This document shows positions 20,153 to 29,281 of a stretch of DNA of 64,000 nt, piece by piece. Position 1 is the stretch's first letter, and each line of letters opens with the position of its first letter. The notes beneath the pieces are model-generated. The model saw only the letters and a program-made list of their open reading frames with translations, did not search any database and was not told the origin of the DNA. The position numbers were made by a program, and so were the translations under genes. The stretch is from Streptomyces sp. NBC_01296 (GTDB lineage Bacteria; Actinomycetota; Actinomycetes; Streptomycetales; Streptomycetaceae), in contig NZ_CP130720.1 of the NCBI RefSeq assembly GCF_035984415.1, positions 6,820,001 through 6,884,000 of the forward strand, in the 5' to 3' direction.

Positions 20153-21391
20153 TCAGCGGATCGGGAGTGTCACGGTCACCGTGGTGCCGGCATGCGCCGC
20201 GCTGTCGATCGCCGCGGCGGCGCCGACCTCCGCCGCGCGGGCGCGCAGCCCCCGCAGGCCGTGGCCCGAGGCGGGGGCCGCCGGGTCGAAGCCCCGCCCG
20301 GTGTCCCGGACCGTGACGGTCAGTTCGCAGTCACCGTAGGCCAGGGACACCGAGCACTGCGCCCGGGGCCCGGCGTGCTTCGACGCGTTCGACAGGGATT
20401 CCTGGCAGGACCGCAGGGCCACCACCTCCAGCGCCGCGGCCAGCGGCCGGGCCTCCCCGGTCACCGACACCGCCGCAGGCGGGTCCTGCCGGGCCGCGAG
20501 GCGGCGTACGGCGTCCGGCAGCGAGCCGGCGTCCAGGTCGGCGGGGGCGCCGCCCGAGACCAGGGCCCGGGCCTCGGCCAGGTTCTGCCGGGCGGTGGCG
20601 GCCATCAGCTCCAGGTGCCGGTGGGCCTGCTCCGGGTCGGTGTCCAGCTCCGACTGCACCGCCTGGACCAGCATCAGCAGACTCGTGAAGCCCTGGGCGA
20701 GGGTGTCGTGGATCTCGCGGGACATGCGTTCCCTTTCGGCATGGGCGCCCTGTGCGGCGGAGAGCCGGGCCACCTCCTCCCGGCTGGCGTCGAGTTCGGA
20801 GATCAGCGAGGCCCGCTCCTGGCTCTGCTCGATGATCCGGAGGATCCAGGCGCCGAAGAAGGAGGAGAAGGCGAGGGTGACGAACGAGCCGACCGCGTTG
20901 ATGAAGACGATGTGGCCCTCCGGCCGCCACAGCAGTGCCCAGCCCGCCACCGGCAGCAGCGACACCACCGCCATCGCGCCGATCGCCCGGCGCAGGGGCA
21001 GCAGCATGAAGCAGTGCGGGGCGAGCGCGAAGGTGATCAGCCGGGTCTCGCCCACCAGGAAGGCGGCGGGCAGGAAGAGGGCCAGCATCACGCCCAGGTA
21101 GCGCAGGGAGAGCCGCGGTTCGGCCCCCGGATCCTTCAGGAGCAGGGGCCGGCCGGCCCACGCGTACCAGGGGATCAGCAGCGCGAGCAGGGCGGCGGCG
21201 GGGACCCGGTACGACAGCGCCGGGAAGTCCGCGCCCAGGACGAAGGCGACGGTCGCGGCCCACACGACGCCGAAGTAGAGGTCCCACGGCCCGAACGCGC
21301 GGTCCCAGACGTGGGATTCGCGGGCTCCGGCCGTACCGGTGAAGCCGTTCAGCCGTCGCGGCGGTTCTTCCACTTGAAGGTCAGCAGACAC
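20153..21391 (-). CDS. DesK-type sensor histidine kinase
   Basis: Membrane sensor kinase of about 412 residues. The first 185 residues hold roughly five or six transmembrane helices. A linker coiled coil and a HisKA_3 dimerisation helix follow, with phospho-acceptor H228 in REIHDTLAQGF. The ATPase domain has the N box in ESLSNASKHA and G boxes in RDTGRGFDP and GHGLRGL. Start: GTG 21391 has GGAGG with a 9-nt spacer and overlaps the permease 3' end by 43 nt; GTG 21373 is an alternative without a ribosome binding site. It pairs with the response regulator 13 nt downstream. Confidence 0.9.
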   Translation of the reverse strand: MSADLQVEEPPRRLNGFTGTAGARESHVWDRAFGPWDLYFGVVWAATVAFVLGADFPALSYRVPAAALLALLIPWYAWAGRPLLLKDPGAEPRLSLRYLGVMLALFLPAAFLVGETRLITFALAPHCFMLLPLRRAIGAMAVVSLLPVAGWALLWRPEGHIVFINAVGSFVTLAFSSFFGAWILRIIEQSQERASLISELDASREEVARLSAAQGAHAERERMSREIHDTLAQGFTSLLMLVQAVQSELDTDPEQAHRHLELMAATARQNLAEARALVSGGAPADLDAGSLPDAVRRLAARQDPPAAVSVTGEARPLAAALEVVALRSCQESLSNASKHAGPRAQCSVSLAYGDCELTVTVRDTGRGFDPAAPASGHGLRGLRARAAEVGAAAAIDSAAHAGTTVTVTLPIR

Positions 21392-22199
21392 AGCACCAAT
21401 CCTCCGACGACCCAGGCCCCCAGGACCAGGGCGACCTTTCCGTACTCCCAGCTGCCCGCCTGCTCCAGGACGGCCGCGGACTCCGGCAGGAACACCCCGC
21501 GCAGACCCTGGCACATCCACTTGAGCGGGAAGAGCGCGCCGATGTTCAGCAGCCAGTCCGGGATCGCGTTGACCGGGATGAACACGCCGGAGATGAACTG
21601 CAGGATCAGGAACGGCAGGACGACCACCGAGCTGGCGCTCTTGCCGGATTTGGGCAGGCTGCTGATCGCGATGCCGAGCAGGGCGCACCCGGTCAGGCCG
21701 AGGACGAAGATCCAGCCGAAGGTGAGCCACTTGGCGGCGGACGTCGGCAGGTCGAGGTCGAACAGGGTGGAGCCGACGAGCAGCAGGATCGCGGTCTCGG
21801 CGAGTCCGGTGGCCAGCACCATCCAGACCTTGCCGAGGAAGTACGCGGCCGGGGGCATCGGCGTCCCGCGCAGCCGGCGCAGCACCTTCTCGTCCCGTTC
21901 GACGGCGATCGAGATGCCGAGCGACTGGAAGCTGGTGGACATGATGCCCGCCGCGACCATGCCGGCCGCGTACAGCTGGGAGGCGGTGACCCCGGTGTTC
22001 TCCACGCTGTCGCCGAAGATCGAGGCGAAGAGGGCGAGGAAGACGATGGGGAAGGCGAAGGTGAAGATCATCGCGTCGCGCTGGCGCACGAACTGCCTGA
22101 TCTCCAGGGCCCCGCGGCTCAGGCCCAGGGCCCAGGCGCCGGGCAGCGCCTTCGCGGCCGCGGCGGCCCGGTCGCCGGTCGTCACGGTGGTGGCGGTGC

Positions 22200-22203
<4 letters not shown>
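21349..22203 (-). CDS. ABC-2 type exporter permease
   Basis: Membrane subunit of 284 residues with six predicted transmembrane helices, for example MIFTFAFPIVFLALFASIFG near the N-terminus and VALVLGAWVVGGLVLCLL near the C-terminus. The ABC-2 signature region VERDEKVLRRLRGTPMPPAAY is typical of drug or lantibiotic self-protection exporters (DrrB-like). ATG 22203 overlaps the ATPase stop by 4 nt. Transport direction is inferred from family; the substrate is unknown. Confidence 0.92.
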
Positions 22204-23081
<878 letters not shown>

Positions 23082-23217
23082 GTCTCAAATGGTGTGGCGG
23101 AACCCGCTCCACCGGTCCCCCCGTGCGTACGTCCTTATGTCCACCGAACGGTGGACACGGGCTCAGTACGGCACAATGGCCGGTGCTTGTTGACCTTGCA
23201 GATGTGGAGCGGGCGGT

Positions 23218-23832
23218 ATGACGACACGAGGTACGGACGCAGACACCGCCCCGCGGACGGTCGGCGCCAGCCGGGCACTCGCCCTGCTGCTGGTGATCAC
23301 GGGCGCCGCGGGACTGCTCGCGGCCTGGGTGATCACGATCGACAAGTTCAAGCTGCTCGAGGACCCGAACTTCACGCCGGGCTGCAGCCTGAACCCGATC
23401 GTCTCCTGCGGCAACATCATGAAGAGCGAGCAGGCGTCCGCGTTCGGCTTCCCGAACCCGATGCTGGGGCTGGTCGCGTACGGGATCGTGGTCTGCGTCG
23501 GCATGAGCGTGCTGGCCGGGGCCCGCTTCCGCCCCTGGTACTGGCTGACCCTCAACGCGGGCATGCTGTTCGGCGTCGGCTTCTGCATGTGGCTGATGTA
23601 CCAGTCGCTGTACAACATCAACTCGCTGTGCCTGTGGTGCTCGCTGGCGTGGGTCGCCACGATCTTCATGTTCTGGTACGTCACCGCGCACAACGTGCGG
23701 GAGGGCCTGCTGCCCGCCCCGGGCTGGCTGCGTTCCTTCCTCGACGAGTTCACCTGGGTGCTGCCGGTCCTGCACGTCGGGATCATCGGCATGCTGATCC
23801 TGACGCGCTGGTGGGACTTCTGGACCTCCTGA
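23218..23832 (+). CDS. Vitamin K epoxide reductase family membrane protein
   Basis: Integral membrane thiol oxidoreductase of 204 residues in the VKOR/DsbB-like family, expected to reoxidise an extracytoplasmic thioredoxin-like partner using quinone. It has the CxxC redox pair in SLCLWCSLAW and the upstream loop cysteines in CSLNPIVSCGNIM, spread over four or five transmembrane helices. No thioredoxin domain is fused, so a separate partner is needed and none is adjacent. ATG 23218 follows GGAGC. The upstream gap is shared with the divergent ABC operon. Confidence 0.9.
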   Translation: MTTRGTDADTAPRTVGASRALALLLVITGAAGLLAAWVITIDKFKLLEDPNFTPGCSLNPIVSCGNIMKSEQASAFGFPNPMLGLVAYGIVVCVGMSVLAGARFRPWYWLTLNAGMLFGVGFCMWLMYQSLYNINSLCLWCSLAWVATIFMFWYVTAHNVREGLLPAPGWLRSFLDEFTWVLPVLHVGIIGMLILTRWWDFWTS

Positions 23833-23883
23833 GGGCCTCCCGGGCCCGCGGCCCGCTGTCGGTGGGCTGTCGGTGGGCTCGCT

Positions 23884-23889
23884 TAGGCT
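23884..23889 (+). promoter_or_regulatory. Candidate -10 box for leaderless rarA
   Basis: TAGGCT ends 6 nt before the rarA GTG, the spacing expected if the transcript starts at the initiation codon. No ribosome binding site precedes that GTG. The -35 region is not convincing; an 11-nt CTGTCGGTGGG direct repeat lies just upstream. Confidence 0.45.
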
Positions 23890-23895
23890 TCCTGT

Positions 23896-25248
23896 GTGGA
23901 ACCAGACCTGTTCACCGCCGCTGCCGAAGACCGCCGGGAGAAGGATCCGGCGAGCTCTCCGCTCGCCGTCCGGATGCGCCCGCGCACCCTGGACGAGGTC
24001 GTCGGCCAGCAGCACCTGCTGAAGCCCGGATCACCGCTGCGGCGGCTGGTCGGGGACGGGGCGGGCGGTCCGGCCGGTGCCTCGTCCGTGATCCTGTGGG
24101 GCCCGCCGGGCATCGGCAAGACCACCCTCGCGTACGTGGTGAGCCAGGCGACGCAGAAGCGGTTCGTGGAGCTGTCGGCGATCACGGCGGGCGTGAAAGA
24201 GGTACGCGCCGTCATCGAGGGCGCCAAGCGGGCGGCCGGCGGGTACGGCAAGGACACAGTCCTCTTCCTCGACGAGATCCACCGCTTCAGCAAGGCCCAG
24301 CAGGACTCGCTGCTCCCGGCCGTCGAGAACCGCTGGGTGACGCTGATCGCCGCGACCACGGAGAACCCGTACTTCTCGATCATCTCCCCGCTGCTGTCGC
24401 GGTCGCTGCTGCTCACGCTGGAGCCGCTGACGGACGAGGACCTGAGCGCGCTGATGCGGCGGGCGCTGACGGAGGAGCGGGGCCTGGGCGGGGCGGTGAC
24501 CCTTCCGGCGGACGCGGAGGCGCACCTGCTGCGGATCGCCGGCGGCGACGCCCGGCGGGCGCTGACGGCGCTGGAGGCGGGTGCCGGTTCGGCGATCGCC
24601 AAGGGGGAGTCCGAGATCAGCCTCCGGACGGTGGAGGAGGCGGTCGACCGGGCGGCGGTGAAGTACGACCGGGACGGGGACCAGCACTACGACGTGGCGA
24701 GCGCGCTGATCAAGTCGATCCGCGGATCGGACGTGGACGCGGCGCTGCACTATCTGGCGCGGATGATCGAGGCGGGGGAGGACCCTCGGTTCATCGCGCG
24801 CCGCCTGATGATCTCGGCGAGCGAGGACATCGGGCTGGCGGACCCGACGGCCCTGCCGCTCGCGGTGGCCGCGGCGCAGGCGGTGGCGATGATCGGTTTC
24901 CCGGAGGCGGCGCTGACCCTCTCGCACGCGACGATCGCGCTGGCCCTGGCCCCGAAGTCGAACACGGCGACGACCGCGATCGGCGCGGCGCTGGCGGATG
25001 TCCGGGCGGGGCTGGCCGGCCCGGTGCCGACGCATCTGCGGGACGGGCACTACAAGGGCGCGGCGAAGCTGGGCCACGCGGTGGGGTACGTGTACCCGCA
25101 CGACGTGCCGGGCGCGATCGCTGCGCAGCAGTACGCCCCTGATGCGGTGCACGGGAAGCGGTACTACGAGCCGACGCGGTACGGCGCGGAAGCGCGGTAC
25201 GCGGACGTGGTGGAGAAGGTCCGAGAACGCCTCCGCGGCGGTGCCTGA
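23896..25248 (+). CDS. rarA: Replication-associated recombination ATPase RarA (MgsA)
   Basis: AAA+ ATPase of 450 residues of the RarA/MgsA/WRNIP1 family, acting at stalled replication forks. It begins with LAVRMRPRTLDEVVGQQHLL. Walker A is GPPGIGKTTLAY, Walker B LFLDEIHRFSKAQQD, sensor 1 LIAATTENPYFS, followed by the RarA C-terminal tetramerisation region (HYDVASALIKSIRGSDVDAA and HLRDGHYKGAAKLGHA). GTG 23896 has no evident ribosome binding site but has a -10-like box 6 nt upstream. Confidence 0.94.
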   Translation: MEPDLFTAAAEDRREKDPASSPLAVRMRPRTLDEVVGQQHLLKPGSPLRRLVGDGAGGPAGASSVILWGPPGIGKTTLAYVVSQATQKRFVELSAITAGVKEVRAVIEGAKRAAGGYGKDTVLFLDEIHRFSKAQQDSLLPAVENRWVTLIAATTENPYFSIISPLLSRSLLLTLEPLTDEDLSALMRRALTEERGLGGAVTLPADAEAHLLRIAGGDARRALTALEAGAGSAIAKGESEISLRTVEEAVDRAAVKYDRDGDQHYDVASALIKSIRGSDVDAALHYLARMIEAGEDPRFIARRLMISASEDIGLADPTALPLAVAAAQAVAMIGFPEAALTLSHATIALALAPKSNTATTAIGAALADVRAGLAGPVPTHLRDGHYKGAAKLGHAVGYVYPHDVPGAIAAQQYAPDAVHGKRYYEPTRYGAEARYADVVEKVRERLRGGA

Positions 25249-25270
25249 TTCCGTCTGCGGCGCCGCCGGC

Positions 25271-25290
25271 GGGGTCCGGCCCCGGACCCC
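25271..25290. terminator. Hairpin after rarA
   Basis: GGGGTCCGG (25271-25279) and CCGGACCCC (25282-25290) form a tight perfect inverted repeat just before the shared intergenic element, between convergent genes. No T-run. Confidence 0.5.
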
Positions 25291-25292
25291 CG

Positions 25293-25315
25293 CGCCTCAA
25301 ACGCCGGCGGGGCTG
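25293..25315. repeat. Intergenic element, copy 2 (rarA/DUF2470 gap)
   Basis: CGCCTCAAACGCCGGCGGGG plus CTG, identical to 19481-19503 except for one base. It sits 3 nt before the stop of the minus-strand gene and immediately after a GC-rich hairpin, the same arrangement as copy 1. Confidence 0.7.
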
Positions 25316-25317
25316 AA

Positions 25318-26220
25318 CTAAGACACCCCCTGGTGGCCCGCCGCCGCGAACAGGTGGTGCATCGCCCGGCGCAGCTCGCAGACGTCGCGTACCGGCGCCG
25401 GGAAGTCGAAGCGGGCGTCGAAGGAGGAGCCGTCGCCCGTGAAGCGGACTCGCAGGCCCAGCCGGTCCAGGGCCAGGGGGACCGCGGTCGCGGCGGCGCT
25501 CTCCCGCGGGCCCAGCAGCGCGCACAGGTCCGCGATCCGGTCGCGGTGCGCGGCGGCCAGGTGCTGGAGGAGCTCGGTCTCGTGGTTCACCATCGGGTCC
25601 GGCTCCGCCGTGGCCAGGTCCTCCGGGTCCACGTGCTCCGCGCCCCACAGGTCGTCCACCGAGATCTCGCCGACCTCCAGGCGCAGCATCACGAAGGACG
25701 GCCGGCCGTGCAGACCGAGGAGTTCACCCACCGGCCGGCGCTCCGCCAGCAGCGCCGCGCAGGCCGCGCGGTCGTCCCCGCGCACCTGCGTCAGCCACCC
25801 GGCGAGCCACGCACGGCCTCGGATACGATGGGGCACGGACACCGGCGCCACATCCGTGATCTCGATCACGGCAGTGAGGTCGTCGTCCTGGGCGTGAGCG
25901 GCTGCTCTGGCAGCCGCGGATTCCCCTGACACCAGGAGAATCACGTCCCCGTCCGGGGTGACGGTCCGCGCGGCCGGCATCCCTGTCCCGAACTCTGCCT
26001 GGTCAAGAGACCGCAGCTGGTCAACAGCACCCGGCAGCGTGAGGGATACTGAGGCGTTGGACTCTACGAGGGTTCGTACGCGTTCGGCTCCGGTGAGCTG
26101 CCGAACGCCTTCCCTGGGACGCGGCTGACCTTGCCTACCGTCGTCGAAAGCAGATCCTGTTTCGTTTGGATCTGAACTTCGATGCGCACTGGGCAGGGGG
26201 ATCCCATGTGGTCGAGACAT
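25318..26220 (-). CDS. DUF2470 domain-containing protein
   Basis: Protein of 300 residues. The C-terminal 85 residues (from HETELLQHLAAAHRDRIADL to the end) match the DUF2470 pattern found at the end of HugZ-type heme-degrading and related FMN-binding split-barrel proteins. The middle part (VSVPHRIRGRAWLAGWL, FVMLRLEVGEISVDDLWG) fits a split-barrel domain. Start: ATG 26220 has GAGGAGG upstream; the frame stays open to 26346 without a ribosome binding site. An iron-box-like operator lies 15-33 nt upstream, so expression is probably iron-repressed. A role in heme or iron use is inference. Confidence 0.82.
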   Translation of the reverse strand: MSRPHGIPLPSAHRSSDPNETGSAFDDGRQGQPRPREGVRQLTGAERVRTLVESNASVSLTLPGAVDQLRSLDQAEFGTGMPAARTVTPDGDVILLVSGESAAARAAAHAQDDDLTAVIEITDVAPVSVPHRIRGRAWLAGWLTQVRGDDRAACAALLAERRPVGELLGLHGRPSFVMLRLEVGEISVDDLWGAEHVDPEDLATAEPDPMVNHETELLQHLAAAHRDRIADLCALLGPRESAAATAVPLALDRLGLRVRFTGDGSSFDARFDFPAPVRDVCELRRAMHHLFAAAGHQGVS

Positions 26221-26234
26221 TACGTCCTCCTCGC

Positions 26235-26253
26235 TAAGGTAAGCCTCACCTAA
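26235..26253. promoter_or_regulatory. Iron box (DmdR1/IdeR/DtxR-type operator)
   Basis: The minus strand reads TTAGGTGAGGCTTACCTTA, matching 16 of 19 positions of the DtxR/IdeR palindrome TTAGGTTAGGCTAACCTAA. It overlaps a possible minus-strand -10 (TAAGTT at 26257-26252) for the DUF2470 gene. It ends 22 nt before the rpsD start on the plus strand. Streptomycetes use DmdR1 at such boxes. Confidence 0.8.
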
Positions 26254-26275
26254 CTTACATGGAGGTAGGTTCCAC

Positions 26276-26887
26276 GTGAACCAGAAGCGACCCAAGGTCA
26301 AGAAGTCGCGTGCCCTCGGCATTGCGCTGACCCCGAAGGCCGTCAAGTACTTCGAGGCCCGCCCCTACCCGCCGGGCGAGCACGGCCGTGGCCGCAAGCA
26401 GAACTCGGACTACAAGGTTCGTCTGCTGGAGAAGCAGCGTCTGCGCGCTCAGTACGACATCTCCGAGCGTCAGATGGCCCGCGCGTACGACCGCGCCAAG
26501 AAGGCCGAAGGCAAGACGGGCGAGGCGCTTGTCGTCGAGCTCGAGCGTCGCCTCGACGCCCTGGTTCTGCGTTCGGGCATCGCCCGCACCATCTACCAGG
26601 CTCGCCAGATGGTCGTTCACGGCCACATCGAGGTCAACGGTGGCAAGGTCGACAAGCCGTCGTTCCGTGTCCGCCCGGACGACGTCATCACCGTGCGCGA
26701 GCGCAGCCGCGAGAAGGTTCCGTTCCAGGTTGCCCGTGAGGGTGGCTACGCAGGCGAGGGCGAGACCCCGCGCTACCTGCAGGTCAACCTGAAGGCCCTG
26801 GCCTTCCGCCTGGACCGCGACCCGAACCGCAAGGAAATCCCGGTCATCTGCGACGAGCAGCTCGTCGTCGAGTACTACGCCCGCTGA
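26276..26887 (+). CDS. rpsD: 30S ribosomal protein S4
   Basis: Primary 16S rRNA-binding protein that nucleates 30S assembly. The 203 residues contain the PYPPGEHGRGRK segment, the C-terminal S4 RNA-binding domain (LERRLDALVLRSGIARTIYQ and HGHIEVNGGKVDKPSFRVRP) and the terminal EQLVVEYYAR. The N-terminus has no Cys ligands, so this is the zinc-free (C-minus) form. GTG 26276 follows GGAGGTAGG. Codon use is strongly biased, as expected for a highly expressed gene. It is monocistronic, ending at a strong terminator. Confidence 0.96.
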   Translation: MNQKRPKVKKSRALGIALTPKAVKYFEARPYPPGEHGRGRKQNSDYKVRLLEKQRLRAQYDISERQMARAYDRAKKAEGKTGEALVVELERRLDALVLRSGIARTIYQARQMVVHGHIEVNGGKVDKPSFRVRPDDVITVRERSREKVPFQVAREGGYAGEGETPRYLQVNLKALAFRLDRDPNRKEIPVICDEQLVVEYYAR

Positions 26888-26914
26888 TCCAGCGGCCGTA
26901 GCCTCACAGGCTGG

Positions 26915-29134
26915 TCAGCCCGTCGGTTCCCCCTTGGGGGAGCCGACGGGCTTCCTGTTTTTCCGCGGGCCCGTACCGCCCGCCGTGCCCGACGCTTCCC
27001 CGGCCCTCGGCCGCGCCAGCGGTTCCACCGCCGGCTCCGGCGCCCGCAGCGCCCGCTCGACCGCCTCCTCCGCCGACAGGCTCCGGCCGTGCTGCGCGCA
27101 CGCCTCGTAGCGCTCCGCCCCCAGCAGCTCGCCCGCCCGCTCCCGGCACATCAGCCGCGGGGCGTTGAAGTAGCCCGAGCCGAACAGCTGAAGGCCCACC
27201 CCGTCCCACATCGGCTCCGCCGCGCCCTGGAGCACGGCCGCCTCGGCCGGATGGCCCTCGGCCGCCGTGACCAGGGCCAGCAGCTCCACCGCCAGCACCA
27301 GCCCGACCAGGTCGCGGAAGGCGTGGTTGATCGTCACGCACTCGCTCAGCAGCCGCCGGGCCTCGGCCGTGGCCCCCGCGTCCAGCGCCGCGTACGCGAG
27401 GACGTGCAGGGCGTACGCCTTCGTCCAACGCTCCCCGCGCTCCTCGCAGATGTCCCGGACCTCCCGGCACAGCGAGAGCGCGCCCGCCAGATCCCCCTGG
27501 AAGGCCAGCGCCATCGCCAGCTCCACCTGGCACATCAGCACGTTGCTGTTCAGTTCCCCGGCGTCCCGGTACTGCTCCAGTGCCGAGCCCAGCAGCTCCC
27601 CGGCCCGCGCCATGTCGTCGGAGACCAGCGCCAGGCAGCCCAGCCGGTGCACCGCGTACGCCGCCGCCACCGGGTTCCCGGTCCGCGCCGCCCCGTCCCG
27701 GCACTCGTACAGGGCGCTCATCGAGGCCACCGCATCGCCCTGCAGGGCCGCCACGTAGCCCAGCACCCACAGCGCCTTCAGCCGCGACCCCGCGTGCTCC
27801 GACTCCGCCGGGCCGGGTTCCAGTGTCCGGTCCAGCCAGTACCGGCCCTCGGTGAGCCGGCCGCAGCCGGCCCAGTAGAACCACAGCGTCCCCGCCAGGT
27901 ACTGCCCCAGATGGGCCTCGTCCGGATCCTCCAGACAGCACTCCAGCGCCAGCCGCAGATTCGGCAGCTCCGCCTCCACCAGCGCGGCCACCTCCTGCTG
28001 GCGCGGGCTGAACCAGTCCAGCTCGCACCAGGTCGCCAGCCCCACGTACCAGTCCCGGTGGCGCCGCCGCAGCCGCCCGGCGTCGCCCGACGACTCCAGC
28101 CACCCCGACCCGTACGCCCGTACGGTCTCCAGCATCCGGTAGCGCACCCCGGCCGCCGTCTCCTCCCGGGCCAGCAGCGACTGGGTGAGGAGCTCCCCGA
28201 GCACGTCCAGCACCGAGTCCACCGGCAGGTCCGCCCCCGCGCACACGTACTCGACGGCATCGAGGTCGAAGTGCCCGGCGAACACCGACAGCCGCGCCCA
28301 CAGCAGCCGCTCCTGCGCGGTGCACAGCTCATGGCTCCAGCCGATCGCCGTACGCAGCGCCCGGTGCCGCGGCAGGGCCCCGCGCACCCCGCCCGTCAGC
28401 AGCGCGAACCGGTCCTCCAGCCGGGTCAGCACCTGCTCCGGCGACAGCGCCCGCAGCCGCCCCGCCGCCAGCTCCAGCGCCAGCGGGATCCCGTCGAGCC
28501 GGGTGCACAGCTCCACCAGTGCGGGCCGGTTGGCCGCGGTCACCGCGAAGCCCGGAACGGCGGCCGCCGCCCGCTCGGCCAGCAGCTCCAGTGCCTCCTC
28601 GGGGCCCGGCGGGGCCAGCGGGAAGGCCTGCTCCCCGTCGAGGTCGAGCGGCCGCCGCCCGGCGGCCAGCACCCGCAGGCCGGGGGAGCGGCGCAGCAGC
28701 TCCCGCACCAGCTCGGCGGTCTCGTCGACCAGCTGCTCGAACCCGTCCAGGACCAGGAGCAGCTGCCGCTCGGCCAGGTGCTCGGCCAGGACCCTCCGGG
28801 GCGGCCGCGTGGTGTGGTCGGTGAGCCCGAGCGACTCCGCCAGCGTGAGTTCGAGCAGCGCCGGATCGCGTACGCAGGACAGCTCGGCCAGCCATACGCC
28901 GTCGCAGTAGCGTTCCTTCGCAGCACCGGCTGCCTCGGCCGCTTCGGCCGCATCCCGGGCCGCCGCCAGCGCCAGCCGGGACTTGCCCACCCCGCCGACG
29001 CCGGTCACGGTGACCAGCCGGGAGGCCTCCAGCAGCCTCCCCACCTCGGCGAGTTCCGCACCCCGCCCGACGAAGCGGCTCAGCTCCGAGGGAAGATTGC
29101 CGCAGGTCCTCTGTCGTACGGGCCTCTGTCGCAT
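26915..29134 (-). CDS. STAND-type NB-ARC/TPR ATPase without a recognisable output domain
   Basis: Protein of about 739 residues with an NB-ARC-like ATPase module: NLPSELSRFVGRGAELAEV, Walker A GVGGVGKSRLAL, Walker B LLLVLDGFEQLV, and LDGIPLALELAAGRLRALSP. A winged-helix and helical TPR-like region follow (repeats such as LGCLALVSDDMARAGELLGS). Related LuxR-family or SARP regulators carry an HTH at the C- or N-terminus; here neither end shows one, and the tail is Pro/Gly/Lys-rich. Start: ATG 29134 lies just before the conserved N-terminus; a TTG at 29173 is also in frame. It is convergent with rpsD. Function unknown. Confidence 0.78.
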   Translation of the reverse strand: MRQRPVRQRTCGNLPSELSRFVGRGAELAEVGRLLEASRLVTVTGVGGVGKSRLALAAARDAAEAAEAAGAAKERYCDGVWLAELSCVRDPALLELTLAESLGLTDHTTRPPRRVLAEHLAERQLLLVLDGFEQLVDETAELVRELLRRSPGLRVLAAGRRPLDLDGEQAFPLAPPGPEEALELLAERAAAAVPGFAVTAANRPALVELCTRLDGIPLALELAAGRLRALSPEQVLTRLEDRFALLTGGVRGALPRHRALRTAIGWSHELCTAQERLLWARLSVFAGHFDLDAVEYVCAGADLPVDSVLDVLGELLTQSLLAREETAAGVRYRMLETVRAYGSGWLESSGDAGRLRRRHRDWYVGLATWCELDWFSPRQQEVAALVEAELPNLRLALECCLEDPDEAHLGQYLAGTLWFYWAGCGRLTEGRYWLDRTLEPGPAESEHAGSRLKALWVLGYVAALQGDAVASMSALYECRDGAARTGNPVAAAYAVHRLGCLALVSDDMARAGELLGSALEQYRDAGELNSNVLMCQVELAMALAFQGDLAGALSLCREVRDICEERGERWTKAYALHVLAYAALDAGATAEARRLLSECVTINHAFRDLVGLVLAVELLALVTAAEGHPAEAAVLQGAAEPMWDGVGLQLFGSGYFNAPRLMCRERAGELLGAERYEACAQHGRSLSAEEAVERALRAPEPAVEPLARPRAGEASGTAGGTGPRKNRKPVGSPKGEPTG
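26917..26952 (+). terminator. Intrinsic terminator of rpsD
   Basis: A 17-bp stem, including one G-T pair, runs from AGCCCGTCGGTTCCCCC to GGGGGAGCCGACGGGCT around a 2-nt TT tip, followed by TCCTGTTTTT. It lies 29 nt after rpsD. It overlaps the stop codon and last dozen codons of the opposing STAND ATPase gene. Confidence 0.88.
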
Positions 29135-29225
29135 GGGACACGGAGGGTACTGGTCCGAATGCGCTGCGTACAAGGTGGGTCCGCCGGACCGTGAATTCCG
29201 GTACGGCGGTGGATCTCCGGCGCGA

Positions 29226-29231
29226 TAGGGT
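29226..29231 (+). promoter_or_regulatory. Candidate -10 box for the DUF948-alaS gene series
   Basis: TAGGGT about 50 nt before the DUF948 start fits the streptomycete -10 pattern and is the only plausible promoter seen ahead of the two small genes and alaS. The -35 is unclear. Confidence 0.4.
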
Positions 29232-29281
29232 CGGAGAACGACTTTTCTACGTAGTGATCAACAGGCAGAGAGCGGTGCAAC

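Noticed and set aside
27089..29194. 701-codon plus-strand frame opposite the STAND ATPase gene
   Set aside because: Gln/Arg/Pro-rich with no motif; the minus-strand frame has Walker A and B.
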